64,000 nt of DNA from Streptomyces sp. NBC_00193. Lineage in GTDB: Bacteria > Actinomycetota > Actinomycetes > Streptomycetales > Streptomycetaceae. The notes below the pieces were generated by a model, which had not been told where the DNA came from, made no database searches, and saw only the letters and a list, made by a program, of their open reading frames with translations. The stretch spans positions 3,038,001 through 3,102,000 of the forward strand of contig NZ_JAPEMM010000001.1 in NCBI RefSeq assembly GCF_026342735.1, read 5' to 3'. Shown one piece after another: positions 55,435 to 63,135 of this stretch. Made by a program: the position numbers and the translations under genes. Every line of letters starts with the position of its first letter. Within the stretch, counting starts at the first letter, position 1.

Positions 55435-56334
55435 GTGCGGGCGCAGGTGCGGGACAACGGCGTGGCCGGGCGGGAGTTCGTCGACGCGCTGCCCGCCCGG
55501 GTGGCCGCGTTCCTGGAGCGGTGGGAGCTACGGGTGACCGGGCCCGGGATGTACGGGGTGACGGCCCTGGTGCTGCCGGTCGTGCGGGCCGACGGGACGG
55601 CGGCGGCGCTGAAGCTGCCGGCGCTGGACGAGGAGAACGCGGGGGAGGCGCTCGCGCTGCGCGCGTGGGCCGGGGAGGGCTGCGTACGGCTGCTGGCGGA
55701 CGATGCGCAGACCGGCACGCTGCTGCTGGAGCGCCTCGACGAGGGCCGGCACCTGTCGGGGGTGGCCGTACGGGACTCCGGGCGGGCGGTGGAGGTCGTC
55801 GGAGGGTTGCTGGCCCGGCTGTCTGCGGTTCCCGCGCCGGCCGGGCTGCGGCGGCTCGGGGACGTGGCGGCGGCGATGCTGGAGGCGGTGCCGGGTGCGC
55901 TGGCGCAGCTGGCGGACGGCCGGGAGCGGGGGCTCGTCGCGGACTGCGCGGCGGCGCTCGCGGAGGTGGCGGGGGAGCCGGGGGACCGGCTGCTGCACTG
56001 GGACCTGCACTACGACAACGTCCTGGCGGGCGGGCGCGAGCCCTGGCTGGCCATCGATCCGAAGCCGCTCGCCGGTGATCCGGGGTTCGAGCTGTTGCCG
56101 GCGCTGGTCAACAACTTCCGTGCGCGGGAGGTGCGGTGGCGGTTCGAGGCGCTCGCGGAGGCGGTGGGCGCGGACCGGGAACGGGCGCGGGCGTGGACGT
56201 TGGGGCGGGTGCTGCAGAACTGCCTGTGGGACGTGGAGGACGGGGACCGGCCGGCGGGGCGGCAGCTGCGGATCGCGGAGGTGCTGCTGGGGCGGGACGG
56301 GCGGAGTGGGAAGGGCCGGCGCGGTGGCTCGTAG
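55435..56334 (+). CDS. Aminoglycoside/hydroxyurea phosphotransferase family protein
   Basis: A 299-residue kinase-like protein of the APH(6)/hydroxyurea-phosphotransferase group. The catalytic loop LLHWDLHYDNVL and the metal motif WLAIDPKPLAGDPGFEL are diagnostic. GTG 55435 is the first plausible start codon in a frame that is open far upstream, with GCGGGG ahead of it. Its stop codon TAG is the first part of TAGGGT, the likely -10 of the next gene. The substrate could be streptomycin-like aminoglycosides or a metabolite. Confidence 0.85.
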   Translation: MRAQVRDNGVAGREFVDALPARVAAFLERWELRVTGPGMYGVTALVLPVVRADGTAAALKLPALDEENAGEALALRAWAGEGCVRLLADDAQTGTLLLERLDEGRHLSGVAVRDSGRAVEVVGGLLARLSAVPAPAGLRRLGDVAAAMLEAVPGALAQLADGRERGLVADCAAALAEVAGEPGDRLLHWDLHYDNVLAGGREPWLAIDPKPLAGDPGFELLPALVNNFRAREVRWRFEALAEAVGADRERARAWTLGRVLQNCLWDVEDGDRPAGRQLRIAEVLLGRDGRSGKGRRGGS

Positions 56335-56337
56335 GGT
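56332..56337 (+). promoter_or_regulatory. -10 element fused to the upstream stop codon
   Basis: TAGGGT (56332-56337) includes the TAG stop of the phosphotransferase gene and ends 6 nt before ATG 56344 of the acetyltransferase, giving a leaderless start. Confidence 0.6.
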
Positions 56338-56343
56338 GCAGGC

Positions 56344-56817
56344 ATGATCCGTAGCGCCGTCGTCAGCGACGTACCCGTCATCCACGCCATGATCCGCGAG
56401 CTCGCGGAGCACGAGAAGGTGCCGCACGAGGCGCGCGCCACCGAGGAGCAGTTGCGGGAGGCGCTCTTCGGTGAGCGGCCGGCGGCGTTCGCGCACCTCG
56501 CGGTGACGGAGGAGGGCGAGGTGGTGGGCTTCTCGCTGTGGTTCCTCAGCTTCTCGACGTGGCGCGGGGTGCACGGGATCTATCTGGAGGACCTGTACGT
56601 CCGTCCGGGCGTGCGCGGCGGAGGCCACGGGAAGGCGCTGCTGCGGGAGTTGGCGCGGATCTGCGTGGAGCGCGGGTACGAGCGGCTGGAGTGGTCGGTC
56701 CTGAAGTGGAACGAGCCGACGATCGCCTTCTACGAGGCCTTGGGTGCGCGGCCGCAGGACGAGTGGTCGGTGTACCGGCTGACCGAAGGGGCGCTGGCGG
56801 AGCTCGGGGGCGCGTAG
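56344..56817 (+). CDS. GNAT N-acetyltransferase, diamine (spermidine/spermine N1) acetyltransferase-like
   Basis: A 157-residue GNAT protein. The acetyl-CoA motif is VRPGVRGGGHGKALL and the family-specific block LEDLYV, FSTWRGVHGIYLEDLYV and WNEPTIAFYEALGA matches polyamine or thialysine acetyltransferases. A leaderless promoter is likely (TAGGGT, 6 nt before the ATG, overlapping the upstream stop). It is convergent with the quinone oxidoreductase gene, separated by 4 nt. The substrate is inferred only from similarity. Confidence 0.88.
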   Translation: MIRSAVVSDVPVIHAMIRELAEHEKVPHEARATEEQLREALFGERPAAFAHLAVTEEGEVVGFSLWFLSFSTWRGVHGIYLEDLYVRPGVRGGGHGKALLRELARICVERGYERLEWSVLKWNEPTIAFYEALGARPQDEWSVYRLTEGALAELGGA

Positions 56818-56821
56818 CCGC

Positions 56822-57886
56822 TCAGGGTTCCAGGACGACCTTGCCGGTGGTGGCGCGGGTTTCCAGGTCGTGGTGGGCGGCGGCGGCCTCGGCCAGGGGG
56901 TAGCGCTGGAGGGCGGGGCGCAGGCGGCCGGTGGCGGCTTCGGCGAGGGCGCGGGTTTCGAGGAGGCGCATGGGGTCTTCGCCGCCGGCCCGCTGGAGCA
57001 TGGCGGGGCCGAGGACGAACTGCGTGGTGATGCCGCGGGCGTCGAGGCCCGCCTGCTCGGCGTCGGTGAGGTCGAGCGGGCCGCCGGACCAGCCGAAGAC
57101 GAGGTGTCGGGCGCCGTCGCGGAGCAGGCCGAGCGCGGTGCGGGCGACGGAGCCGCCGACGGAGTCGAAGAGGACGGTGGCGCCGTCGGGGTGGTGGGCG
57201 CGGAGGGTGTCGGCCCAGTCCGGGGCGGTGTAGTCGAGGGCGAGGTCGGCGCCGTTGGCGGTGGCCCGGGAGGTTTTGGCGGGGCCGCCGGCGAGGGCGA
57301 CGACGGTGGCTCCGGCCTGCTTGGCGTACTGGACCAGCAGGGTGCCGATGCCGCCCGCGGCGGCGGGGATCAGGGCGACGGAGCCGGGGCCGAGCTCGGC
57401 GAACTGGAGGATGCCGAGGGTCGTGCGGCCCGTGCCGATCATGGCGACGGCGGTGGCGGGGTCGAGGCCGTCCGGGACGGGGTGCAGCCGGGCGGCGTCC
57501 GCGACGGCGTACTCGGCGTAGCCGCCGGGGGCGAATCCGAGGTGCGCGACGACGGTCTGCCCGAGCCATCCGGTGTCCGTGTCGGGGCCGACCGCGTCGA
57601 CGGTGCCGGCCACCTCGCGGCCGGGGACGGTCGGCAGCTCGGGCAGGGGCGCGGGCGGGCCCTGGACGCCGCGGCGCAGGGCGGTGTCGAGGAGGTGGAC
57701 GCCGGCGGCGGCGACGGCGATGCGGACCTGGCCGGGGGCGGGGACGGGGCGGGGGACGGACTCGTAGGAGAGGTTCTCCGCGGGGCCGAAGGCGTGGAGG
57801 CGGATGGCGTGCATGGCGCCGGGGGCGGTCGGGGTGTGGGCCGGGGTGGCGGCCGTGGCCGTGGCCGTGGCCTTGGTGGTGGTCAT
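56822..57886 (-). CDS. NADPH:quinone oxidoreductase-like zinc-independent MDR enzyme (SoxR target)
   Basis: A 354-residue medium-chain reductase of the quinone-oxidoreductase type. The NADPH site ALIPAAAGGIGTLLVQYAKQ is visible and the zinc ligands of alcohol dehydrogenases are absent. The start is set at 57886 because a SoxR-type promoter begins just upstream; the ATG at 57907 lies inside the operator and another start at 57814 (MHAIRLHAFG) is possible. It has a disordered Thr/Ala N-terminal run. The S. coelicolor SoxR regulon includes a reductase of this type, which fits this gene. It would reduce redox-active compounds. Confidence 0.9.
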   Translation of the reverse strand: MTTTKATATATAATPAHTPTAPGAMHAIRLHAFGPAENLSYESVPRPVPAPGQVRIAVAAAGVHLLDTALRRGVQGPPAPLPELPTVPGREVAGTVDAVGPDTDTGWLGQTVVAHLGFAPGGYAEYAVADAARLHPVPDGLDPATAVAMIGTGRTTLGILQFAELGPGSVALIPAAAGGIGTLLVQYAKQAGATVVALAGGPAKTSRATANGADLALDYTAPDWADTLRAHHPDGATVLFDSVGGSVARTALGLLRDGARHLVFGWSGGPLDLTDAEQAGLDARGITTQFVLGPAMLQRAGGEDPMRLLETRALAEAATGRLRPALQRYPLAEAAAAHHDLETRATTGKVVLEP

Positions 57887-57892
57887 GGGGAC

Positions 57893-57923
57893 AGCGTGTG
57901 ACCTCAAGCGGGGTTGAGGTCAA
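57893..57923 (-). promoter_or_regulatory. SoxR box and 19-bp-spaced promoter
   Basis: GACCTCAA (57900-57907), a 6-nt gap and TTGAGGTC (57914-57921) give the SoxR core CCTCAA-N6-TTGAGG. On the minus strand the -35 TTGACC (complement of 57918-57923) is 19 bp from CACGCT (complement of 57893-57898). This over-long spacer is typical of MerR-family activated promoters. The -10 ends 6 nt before the ATG. Confidence 0.85.
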
Positions 57924-57956
57924 GGGGTTGTCAGTGGGGTCGGCCAGGATGGGGAG

Positions 57957-58631
57957 ATGGTGCGAAACGGACAGAAGCAGACGGTGAAGGCGGCGCGTCG
58001 GCCGGAGGTGCGGCTGCCGGAGCTGCGCGCGTGGGAGGACGCGGAACTGGAGCCGGACGGGGACTACGACGGGCTGGAGCTCCTGGACGTGGGGCTGGCG
58101 GGCCAGGACGGGAGAGGGTCCCTGTTCGTGGACTGCGCGCTACGGCGCTGCGCGCTGGACGAGACCGTGCTGGCCAAGGCCCGGTTCCTCGACTCGGTGC
58201 TGGACGGCGTCCGGGGCGTCGGGACCAACCTGGCGGGGGCTTCGCTGCGCGAGGTGGAACTGCTGGACGCCCGGCTGGGCGGGGTGCAGCTGCACGGGTC
58301 GGTGCTGGAGCGGGTGCTCGTGCGCGGGGGCAAGATCGACTACCTGAACCTGCGCATGGCGCAGCTGAAGGACGTGGTGTTCGAGGGGTGCGTGCTGGTG
58401 GAGCCGGACTTCGGGGGTGCGGTGCTGGAGCGGGTGGAATTCCGGGACTGTGTGGTGCGCGGGGCGGACTTCTCGGGGGCACGGATGACGGAGGTGGACC
58501 TGCGGGAGGCGTCGGAGCTGGGGATCGCGCGGGGGGTGGACGCCTTGGCGGGGGCGGTGATCAGCCCGGCGCAGCTGTTCGACCTGGCGCCGGCGCTGGC
58601 TGCGCAGCTGGGGCTGAGGGTGGTCCCGTAG
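57957..58631 (+). CDS. Pentapeptide-repeat protein
   Basis: A 224-residue protein with pentapeptide-type repeats from about residue 40 to 185, for example DCALRRCALDETVLAKARFL, NLAGASLREVELLDARL, and GADFSGARM. These fold as a right-handed quadrilateral beta-helix. Some proteins of this class mimic DNA and protect gyrase (Qnr, MfpA), but there is no evidence for that here. It is divergent from the quinone oxidoreductase and shares the region with its SoxR box. CAGGAT lies 6 nt before the ATG. Confidence 0.85.
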   Translation: MVRNGQKQTVKAARRPEVRLPELRAWEDAELEPDGDYDGLELLDVGLAGQDGRGSLFVDCALRRCALDETVLAKARFLDSVLDGVRGVGTNLAGASLREVELLDARLGGVQLHGSVLERVLVRGGKIDYLNLRMAQLKDVVFEGCVLVEPDFGGAVLERVEFRDCVVRGADFSGARMTEVDLREASELGIARGVDALAGAVISPAQLFDLAPALAAQLGLRVVP

Positions 58632-58640
58632 CGGGCGCCG

Positions 58641-59480
58641 TCAGGCGAATCCCGGCAGGCGAGTCCCGTCAGGTGCGTACGGCCAGTGCGGGTCGTTCCA
58701 GCGGGCGGCATCGTGGAGGCCGAGCAGTCGCACGGCGTGGAGGACCTCTTCGGGGGCGCCGTGGGCGCGGAGGCGTGCGGGCGCCCGGCTCGCGAGCCAG
58801 CCGGTCAGTTCCGTCCGTACGGCTTCCACCTCCTCGTCCGATTCCGAGATGAAGACCCACGTCGTCCAGGGGAGTGCGTAACGCAGGAGTTCCCGTTCCC
58901 AGTGGTCGACCGTGTCGGCGAGGTGCTGGTCGGCGACCGGGTGGCGGAGGGATTCCCAGTCCGCGAGCCAGGGGCCGATGGTGCCGGAGGCTTCGGTGCA
59001 CATCTGGAGGACTTCGCGTGCCGGGAGGGCTGGGTCCGGGGTGAGGAGGGTGTGGGCCCACCAGGCGTGCAGGAACTCCCCTACGGCCGCGCTCTGCGGC
59101 GCGGGCCACTGCTGCCACTCGGCGCAGTGGAACGAGAGGCCGACACGGTCGACGTCCCACGCGTAGGCGCCGAGGCCGCCGGTCAGCTCGCGGGCGAACT
59201 GCGGCAGGACGCGGCGCAGCACGGCGCCGTGGTCCCTCCAGTCGGTGGTGCTCCAGGTGCGGTGCACGAGGTCGGGGTCGAGGTCCGTGCCGGGGAGCTT
59301 CAGCAGGGCGAGCTCCTCCGGGCTGCCCCAGTGGCAGTCGCACTGGCCCTCGTCGGCCGGGGCGGTCATCCCGCGGAAGGTGACGGCCAGCCGGGCCAGT
59401 GCCCGGTCGAGTCGTACGCGGGCTGCGGGGGCGGCCTCGGCCGCCGGGGTGTGGCCGGGGGCGGGGGCGGGGTCGGTCAT
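58641..59480 (-). CDS. Hypothetical protein
   Basis: A 279-residue soluble protein with no export signal. Notable are CDCHWG near residue 47, a Cys/His cluster, and several tryptophan-rich segments (RTWSTTDWRDHG, WWAHTLLTPDPAL). I do not recognise the family. It ends close to the pentapeptide-repeat gene (convergent). The next upstream gene on the same strand is another unknown, separated by an 8-bp tandem repeat tract. Confidence 0.7.
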   Translation of the reverse strand: MTDPAPAPGHTPAAEAAPAARVRLDRALARLAVTFRGMTAPADEGQCDCHWGSPEELALLKLPGTDLDPDLVHRTWSTTDWRDHGAVLRRVLPQFARELTGGLGAYAWDVDRVGLSFHCAEWQQWPAPQSAAVGEFLHAWWAHTLLTPDPALPAREVLQMCTEASGTIGPWLADWESLRHPVADQHLADTVDHWERELLRYALPWTTWVFISESDEEVEAVRTELTGWLASRAPARLRAHGAPEEVLHAVRLLGLHDAARWNDPHWPYAPDGTRLPGFA

Positions 59481-59554
59481 GGTCGGCGGTGCCTCACGGG
59501 GACTCCAGGCTCTTCGGGCCCGAAGAGTGCGACCCTACCCGGCCGGTCGTTCCC

Positions 59555-59615
59555 GGCGGCCCGGCGGCCCGGCGGCCCGGCGGCCCGGCGGCCCGGCGGC
59601 CCGGCGGCCCGGCGG
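59555..59615. repeat. 8-bp tandem repeat GGCGGCCC, seven copies
   Basis: Seven exact copies of GGCGGCCC plus five further bases (GGCGG) run from 59555 to 59615. They lie between two minus-strand genes and reach to within 2 nt of the stop codon of the one starting at 60120. The unit is not a multiple of three and lies outside coding frames. Confidence 0.95.
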
Positions 59616-59616
59616 G

Positions 59617-60120
59617 TCAGGCCGGGACGCGGGGGAAGCGGGACTGGAGGGTCCAGATGACCGGGTTGTCGCCGAGGCCGTCGTGCATGTCGACGAGGTC
59701 CGCGATCACGTCGTGGAGGAAGTCCCGGGCTTCGCGGCGCAGCAGGCGGTGGCTGAAGGTGAGGGGGGCTTCCTCCGACGGCATCCAGTCGGCCTCGACG
59801 TCCACCCACCCGAAGCGGCGCTCGAAGAGCATGCGGTCCGAGGACTCGGTGAAGTCGATCTCGGCGTACTGCCGGTTGGCCGCGCGGCTGCCGCGCGGGT
59901 CCTGGTCGAGCTGCTCGACGATGTCGCACAGCGCCCAGGCGAAGTCCAGTACGGGCACCCATCCCCAGGCTGTGGACACTTCCCGGTCCGCGGCGGTGTC
60001 GGCGAGGTAGACGTCCCCGCAGAACAGGTCGTGGCGCAGCGAGTGGACGTCCGCGGAGCGGTAGTCGGTCTGCGGGGGGTCGGGGAAGCGCCGGGAGAGG
60101 GAGTAGCCGATGTCGAGCAC
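59617..60120 (-). CDS. Hypothetical protein
   Basis: A 167-residue soluble protein with a GTG start at 60120. It contains DLFCGDVYLADTAADREVS near the middle and many Asp and Trp residues; no motif is recognisable. Similar small proteins in Streptomyces are annotated only as hypothetical. It lies next to the NarL-type kinase gene in divergent orientation. Confidence 0.7.
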   Translation of the reverse strand: MLDIGYSLSRRFPDPPQTDYRSADVHSLRHDLFCGDVYLADTAADREVSTAWGWVPVLDFAWALCDIVEQLDQDPRGSRAANRQYAEIDFTESSDRMLFERRFGWVDVEADWMPSEEAPLTFSHRLLRREARDFLHDVIADLVDMHDGLGDNPVIWTLQSRFPRVPA

Positions 60121-60230
60121 GTACCCGATGGTGTCACGGGTGGGGCGGGAGGTGCCCCGCGCGGTGTTCTCGGGACGTCCTCGGGGGTGGTGCGGGGGCC
60201 GAGGATCAGAGTTCCTGATGCCCCCCGGGG

Positions 60231-61058
60231 GTGTCGGGTTCGTCGGCTTATGCTCGGCGCGTTCGGGGGGCGTGGCGAGAGGGGACGGGCGTGGGAGGGG
60301 CCGGGGGGCAGGGGGAGGCCGTGGTGGCGGGGGTGCTGCGGGAGCGCCACCGGCTCGCGGCCGAGTTGCACGACACCGTGGCGCAGGGGCTGACCAGCAT
60401 GCACCTGTTGCTCGACGCGGCCGACCGGGAGTGGACGCGGGAGCCGGGCCAGGCCCGGCTGCTGGTCCGGCAGGCCGCCGCCGCGGCCCGCGAGAACCTC
60501 GCCGAGGCGCGGCGGCTCATCCACGACCTGGCTCCGGTGGAGCTGGAGCGGGCGGCGCTGGCCGATGTGCTGCGCGAGCTGTGCGCCGGGGTGGACGGGG
60601 CCCGGTTCCGGCTGGAGGGGGAACCCCGTGCGGTGCCGGGCAGGGTCGAGGCCGCGGTGCTGCGGGCGGCCCAGGGCGCCCTGGCCAACGTACGCCGGCA
60701 CGCGCGGGCCTCGGCCGTGGTGGTGACGCTGACCTACCAGCCGTACGTACTCGCGCTCGACGTGTGGGACGACGGCGTCGGGTTCGATCCGGCCGCTGTC
60801 GCCGCTGCTGCGACCGCCGGGCGCCCGGGTGGGGACGGGCTGCGGCTGCTGCGCCGGCGCATCGCGTACCTGGGGGGTACGGCGACGGTGGAGAGCAGTC
60901 CGGGTGGGGGCGGGACGGTGGTGTCGGTCTGCCTGCCCGCTCCGGGGCAGGAGCCGGGGCCGGGGTCGGGTCCGCAGTCAGGTCCGGGATCGGGTCCGAG
61001 GTCGAGTCCGCAAGCGGGTCCGGTGCCGCGTCCGCGGTCGGGGCCGGGGCCGGTATGA
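60231..61058 (+). CDS. NarL-type histidine kinase without a membrane sensor domain
   Basis: A 275-residue kinase of the HisKA_3 type. The DHp phospho-acceptor box ERHRLAAELHDTVAQGL lies near residue 45, and the ATPase domain has LANVRRHA and DDGVGFDP. There is no membrane helix and almost no sequence before the DHp helix. A Gly/Pro/Ser repeat makes up the last 50 residues. It overlaps its response regulator by ATGA. The absence of a sensor suggests a cytoplasmic signal or a partner protein. GTG start. Confidence 0.88.
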   Translation: MSGSSAYARRVRGAWREGTGVGGAGGQGEAVVAGVLRERHRLAAELHDTVAQGLTSMHLLLDAADREWTREPGQARLLVRQAAAAARENLAEARRLIHDLAPVELERAALADVLRELCAGVDGARFRLEGEPRAVPGRVEAAVLRAAQGALANVRRHARASAVVVTLTYQPYVLALDVWDDGVGFDPAAVAAAATAGRPGGDGLRLLRRRIAYLGGTATVESSPGGGGTVVSVCLPAPGQEPGPGSGPQSGPGSGPRSSPQAGPVPRPRSGPGPV

Positions 61059-61705
61059 CGCCGGTGCGGATCCTGTTGGTGGACGATCATCCCGTCGTGC
61101 GCGCGGGGCTGCGGGCGTTGCTGGGCGGGTGTCCCGAGTTCGAGGTGTGCGGAGAGGCCGCGGACGGGGGCGCCGCGCTGCGGATGGTGCGCGAGCTGGG
61201 GCCCGAGCTGGTGCTGATGGACATCCGGATGGGCCCGGGGATGTGCGGGGTGGAGACCGCACGGCGGATCGGGCGGATGCCCGCGCCGCCCCGGGTGGTC
61301 GTGCTCAGCAGCTACGAGTCCGACGCGTACGTCGTACGGGCCGTGGAGGCGGGTGTGGCGGGGTACCTGCTGAAGGGGTCCCCGCCCGACCTGCTGTTCC
61401 AGGCGCTGCGGACGGTCGCGGCGGGGGAGTCGGCGCTGTCGCCCTCGGTGGTCTCGCGGCTGATGAGCCGGTACCGGGCGCCGAGTGCGGCGCTGACGGC
61501 CAGGGAGACCGAGATCCTGGAGCTGATCGCGACGGGCCGCTCCAACCGGGAGATCGGATCGGCCCTGTTCATCAGCGGGACGACGGTCAAGACGCACCTC
61601 GTGCACGTCTACGAGAAGCTCGGGGTGGAGAACCGTACGGCGGCCGTGCGCGCGGCCGTCGACCGGGGACTCATCGGGCTGGGGCAGGGTGGCGCGCCCG
61701 GTTAG
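61055..61705 (+). CDS. NarL/LuxR-family response regulator
   Basis: A 216-residue regulator. The receiver has VDDHPVVRAGL, phospho-acceptor in LVLMDIRMG, SSYESDAYV and LLKGSPP. The C-terminal LuxR helix-turn-helix is LTARETEILELIATGRSNREIGSAL. It overlaps the kinase stop (ATGA), a coupled pair. Targets are unknown. Confidence 0.92.
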   Translation: MTPVRILLVDDHPVVRAGLRALLGGCPEFEVCGEAADGGAALRMVRELGPELVLMDIRMGPGMCGVETARRIGRMPAPPRVVVLSSYESDAYVVRAVEAGVAGYLLKGSPPDLLFQALRTVAAGESALSPSVVSRLMSRYRAPSAALTARETEILELIATGRSNREIGSALFISGTTVKTHLVHVYEKLGVENRTAAVRAAVDRGLIGLGQGGAPG

Positions 61706-61718
61706 CCCGGACGGGTGA

Positions 61719-62330
61719 TCAGTTGGGGTAGTTGATCTGGACGGAGGCGCCGTTGTACTGCCAGGTCGGCGAGAAGACGCGCTTGCGGATCTTCCAGACG
61801 CCCGCGGTCTTCACGTACTCGTCGCGGTAGCGGATGCCGCGCACGACGACGGTCTCGGGTGCGGTCGCGGTGGCCGGGTAGACGAGCTGGGCGGTGGCGT
61901 GGCTGTCGCCCGTCGCGGTCGTCCGGCTGGTGGCCTTGATGTAGGCGTTGGCGGTGACGTGGGTGGAGTAGCCCCAGGCCGCGGCGCCGTCGAGGTTGGC
62001 GACGACGGCCTCGATGCCGGTCTTGACGATGCCGGCGGTGCCGTCGGGGTGGGCCATCACGGTCAGGACGGCGTCGTCGGTGAAGAGGGTCCGGAAGACC
62101 GTCTTGTCCTTGGTGTCGACGGCGAAGAGGTAGGTCTCCAGCAGCCGGCGGATGGCCAGTTCGTCTTCGGCCGTACCGGTTCCGCAGGCGGAGGCGGCGA
62201 GTTCGTAGTCCTCGGACACGGCGTTGGCGGGCGTCGCGGCGGCGAGGGCGCCGAGCCCGGCTACGGCGGCGCCGGTGCCCAGCATGGTGAGCATGCGGCG
62301 GCGTTCCGGGGCGAAATCGGTGGTCGGCAT
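61719..62330 (-). CDS. Tat-exported SnoaL/NTF2-like protein
   Basis: A 203-residue exported protein. The Tat motif RRRMLTMLGTG and hydrophobic helix are followed by an NTF2/SnoaL-like fold (about residues 50-200): IRRLLETYLFAVDTKDK, FTDDAVLTVMAHPDG and VWKIRKRVFSPTW. Such folds include polyketide cyclases and hydratases, but many are non-catalytic. GAGAGGAA precedes ATG 62330; the open frame to 62687 is not needed. It lies between two NarL-type signalling pairs. Confidence 0.85.
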   Translation of the reverse strand: MPTTDFAPERRRMLTMLGTGAAVAGLGALAAATPANAVSEDYELAASACGTGTAEDELAIRRLLETYLFAVDTKDKTVFRTLFTDDAVLTVMAHPDGTAGIVKTGIEAVVANLDGAAAWGYSTHVTANAYIKATSRTTATGDSHATAQLVYPATATAPETVVVRGIRYRDEYVKTAGVWKIRKRVFSPTWQYNGASVQINYPN

Positions 62331-62508
62331 GGCGGGTTCCTCTCGACACGGCTGGTGGTGCCCGGGCCTGCTCGGGGCGGTCCGGGCACTGACGAGCCTG
62401 TCGTGTCGACGCCCGCGGCGGATCGGCGCGGCGTACGAGCGCGATCTCGTACGGATGGACGATGTGATCCGTGTGATCCGTGCCGGAGAGAGGGCGGCGA
62501 CGGCGCCG

Positions 62509-63135
62509 TCAGGGGAGGAGGCGCTGCTCCTTGGCCACCGAGACCGCGCCCGCGCGGGTGTCGACGCCGAGCTTGTCGTAGATGCGGCCCAGGTGGGTCT
62601 TGACCGTGGCCTCGCTGATGAACAGGGCGCGGGCGATGTCGCGGTTGCCGAGGCCGCGGGCGAGCTGGCCGAGGATGTCGAGCTCACGGTCGGTCAGGGT
62701 GGGCCGGTTGCCGCCCCGCATGTGGGCCATCACGCGGCTGGCGACGGGGGCGGAGAGCGTGGTGCGGCCCTGGGCGGCGGAGTGGATCGCGGCGAACAGC
62801 TCCTCCGGGCGTTCCGCCTTCAGCAGGTAGCCCGTGGCGCCCGCGCCGATGGCCCGGGTGATGTCCGCGTCGGTGTCGTACGTGGTCAGGACCAGGACGT
62901 GCGGGGGGTTCTCGGAGGCGGTCGTGATGCGGCGGGTGGCTTCCACGCCGTCGATGCCCTCGCCGAGCTGGAGGTCCATCAGGACCACGTCGGGGCGGAG
63001 TTTGGCCGCGAGGGCGACCGCCTCCTCGCCGCTGCCCGCCTCGCCGAGCACCTCGATGTCCGGCTCGCTGCCGAGCAGGGCGAGCAGGCCGGCGCGGACC
63101 ACGACGTGGTCGTCGCAGAGGAGGATCGTGGTCAT
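62509..63135 (-). CDS. NarL/LuxR-family response regulator
   Basis: A 208-residue regulator. The receiver has LCDDHVVVRAGLLALL, D in VVLMDLQLGEG, LTTYDTDADITRA and LLKAERPEEL. The LuxR HTH is LTDRELDILGQLARGLGNRDI. It overlaps the start of nothing downstream but is co-linear with the kinase just upstream (4-nt overlap), so the pair is coupled. Confidence 0.92.
   Translation of the reverse strand: MTTILLCDDHVVVRAGLLALLGSEPDIEVLGEAGSGEEAVALAAKLRPDVVLMDLQLGEGIDGVEATRRITTASENPPHVLVLTTYDTDADITRAIGAGATGYLLKAERPEELFAAIHSAAQGRTTLSAPVASRVMAHMRGGNRPTLTDRELDILGQLARGLGNRDIARALFISEATVKTHLGRIYDKLGVDTRAGAVSVAKEQRLLP

Noticed and set aside
59555..59615. Tandem octamer tract as a CRISPR array
   Set aside because: Units are contiguous with no spacers and there are no cas genes in the window.
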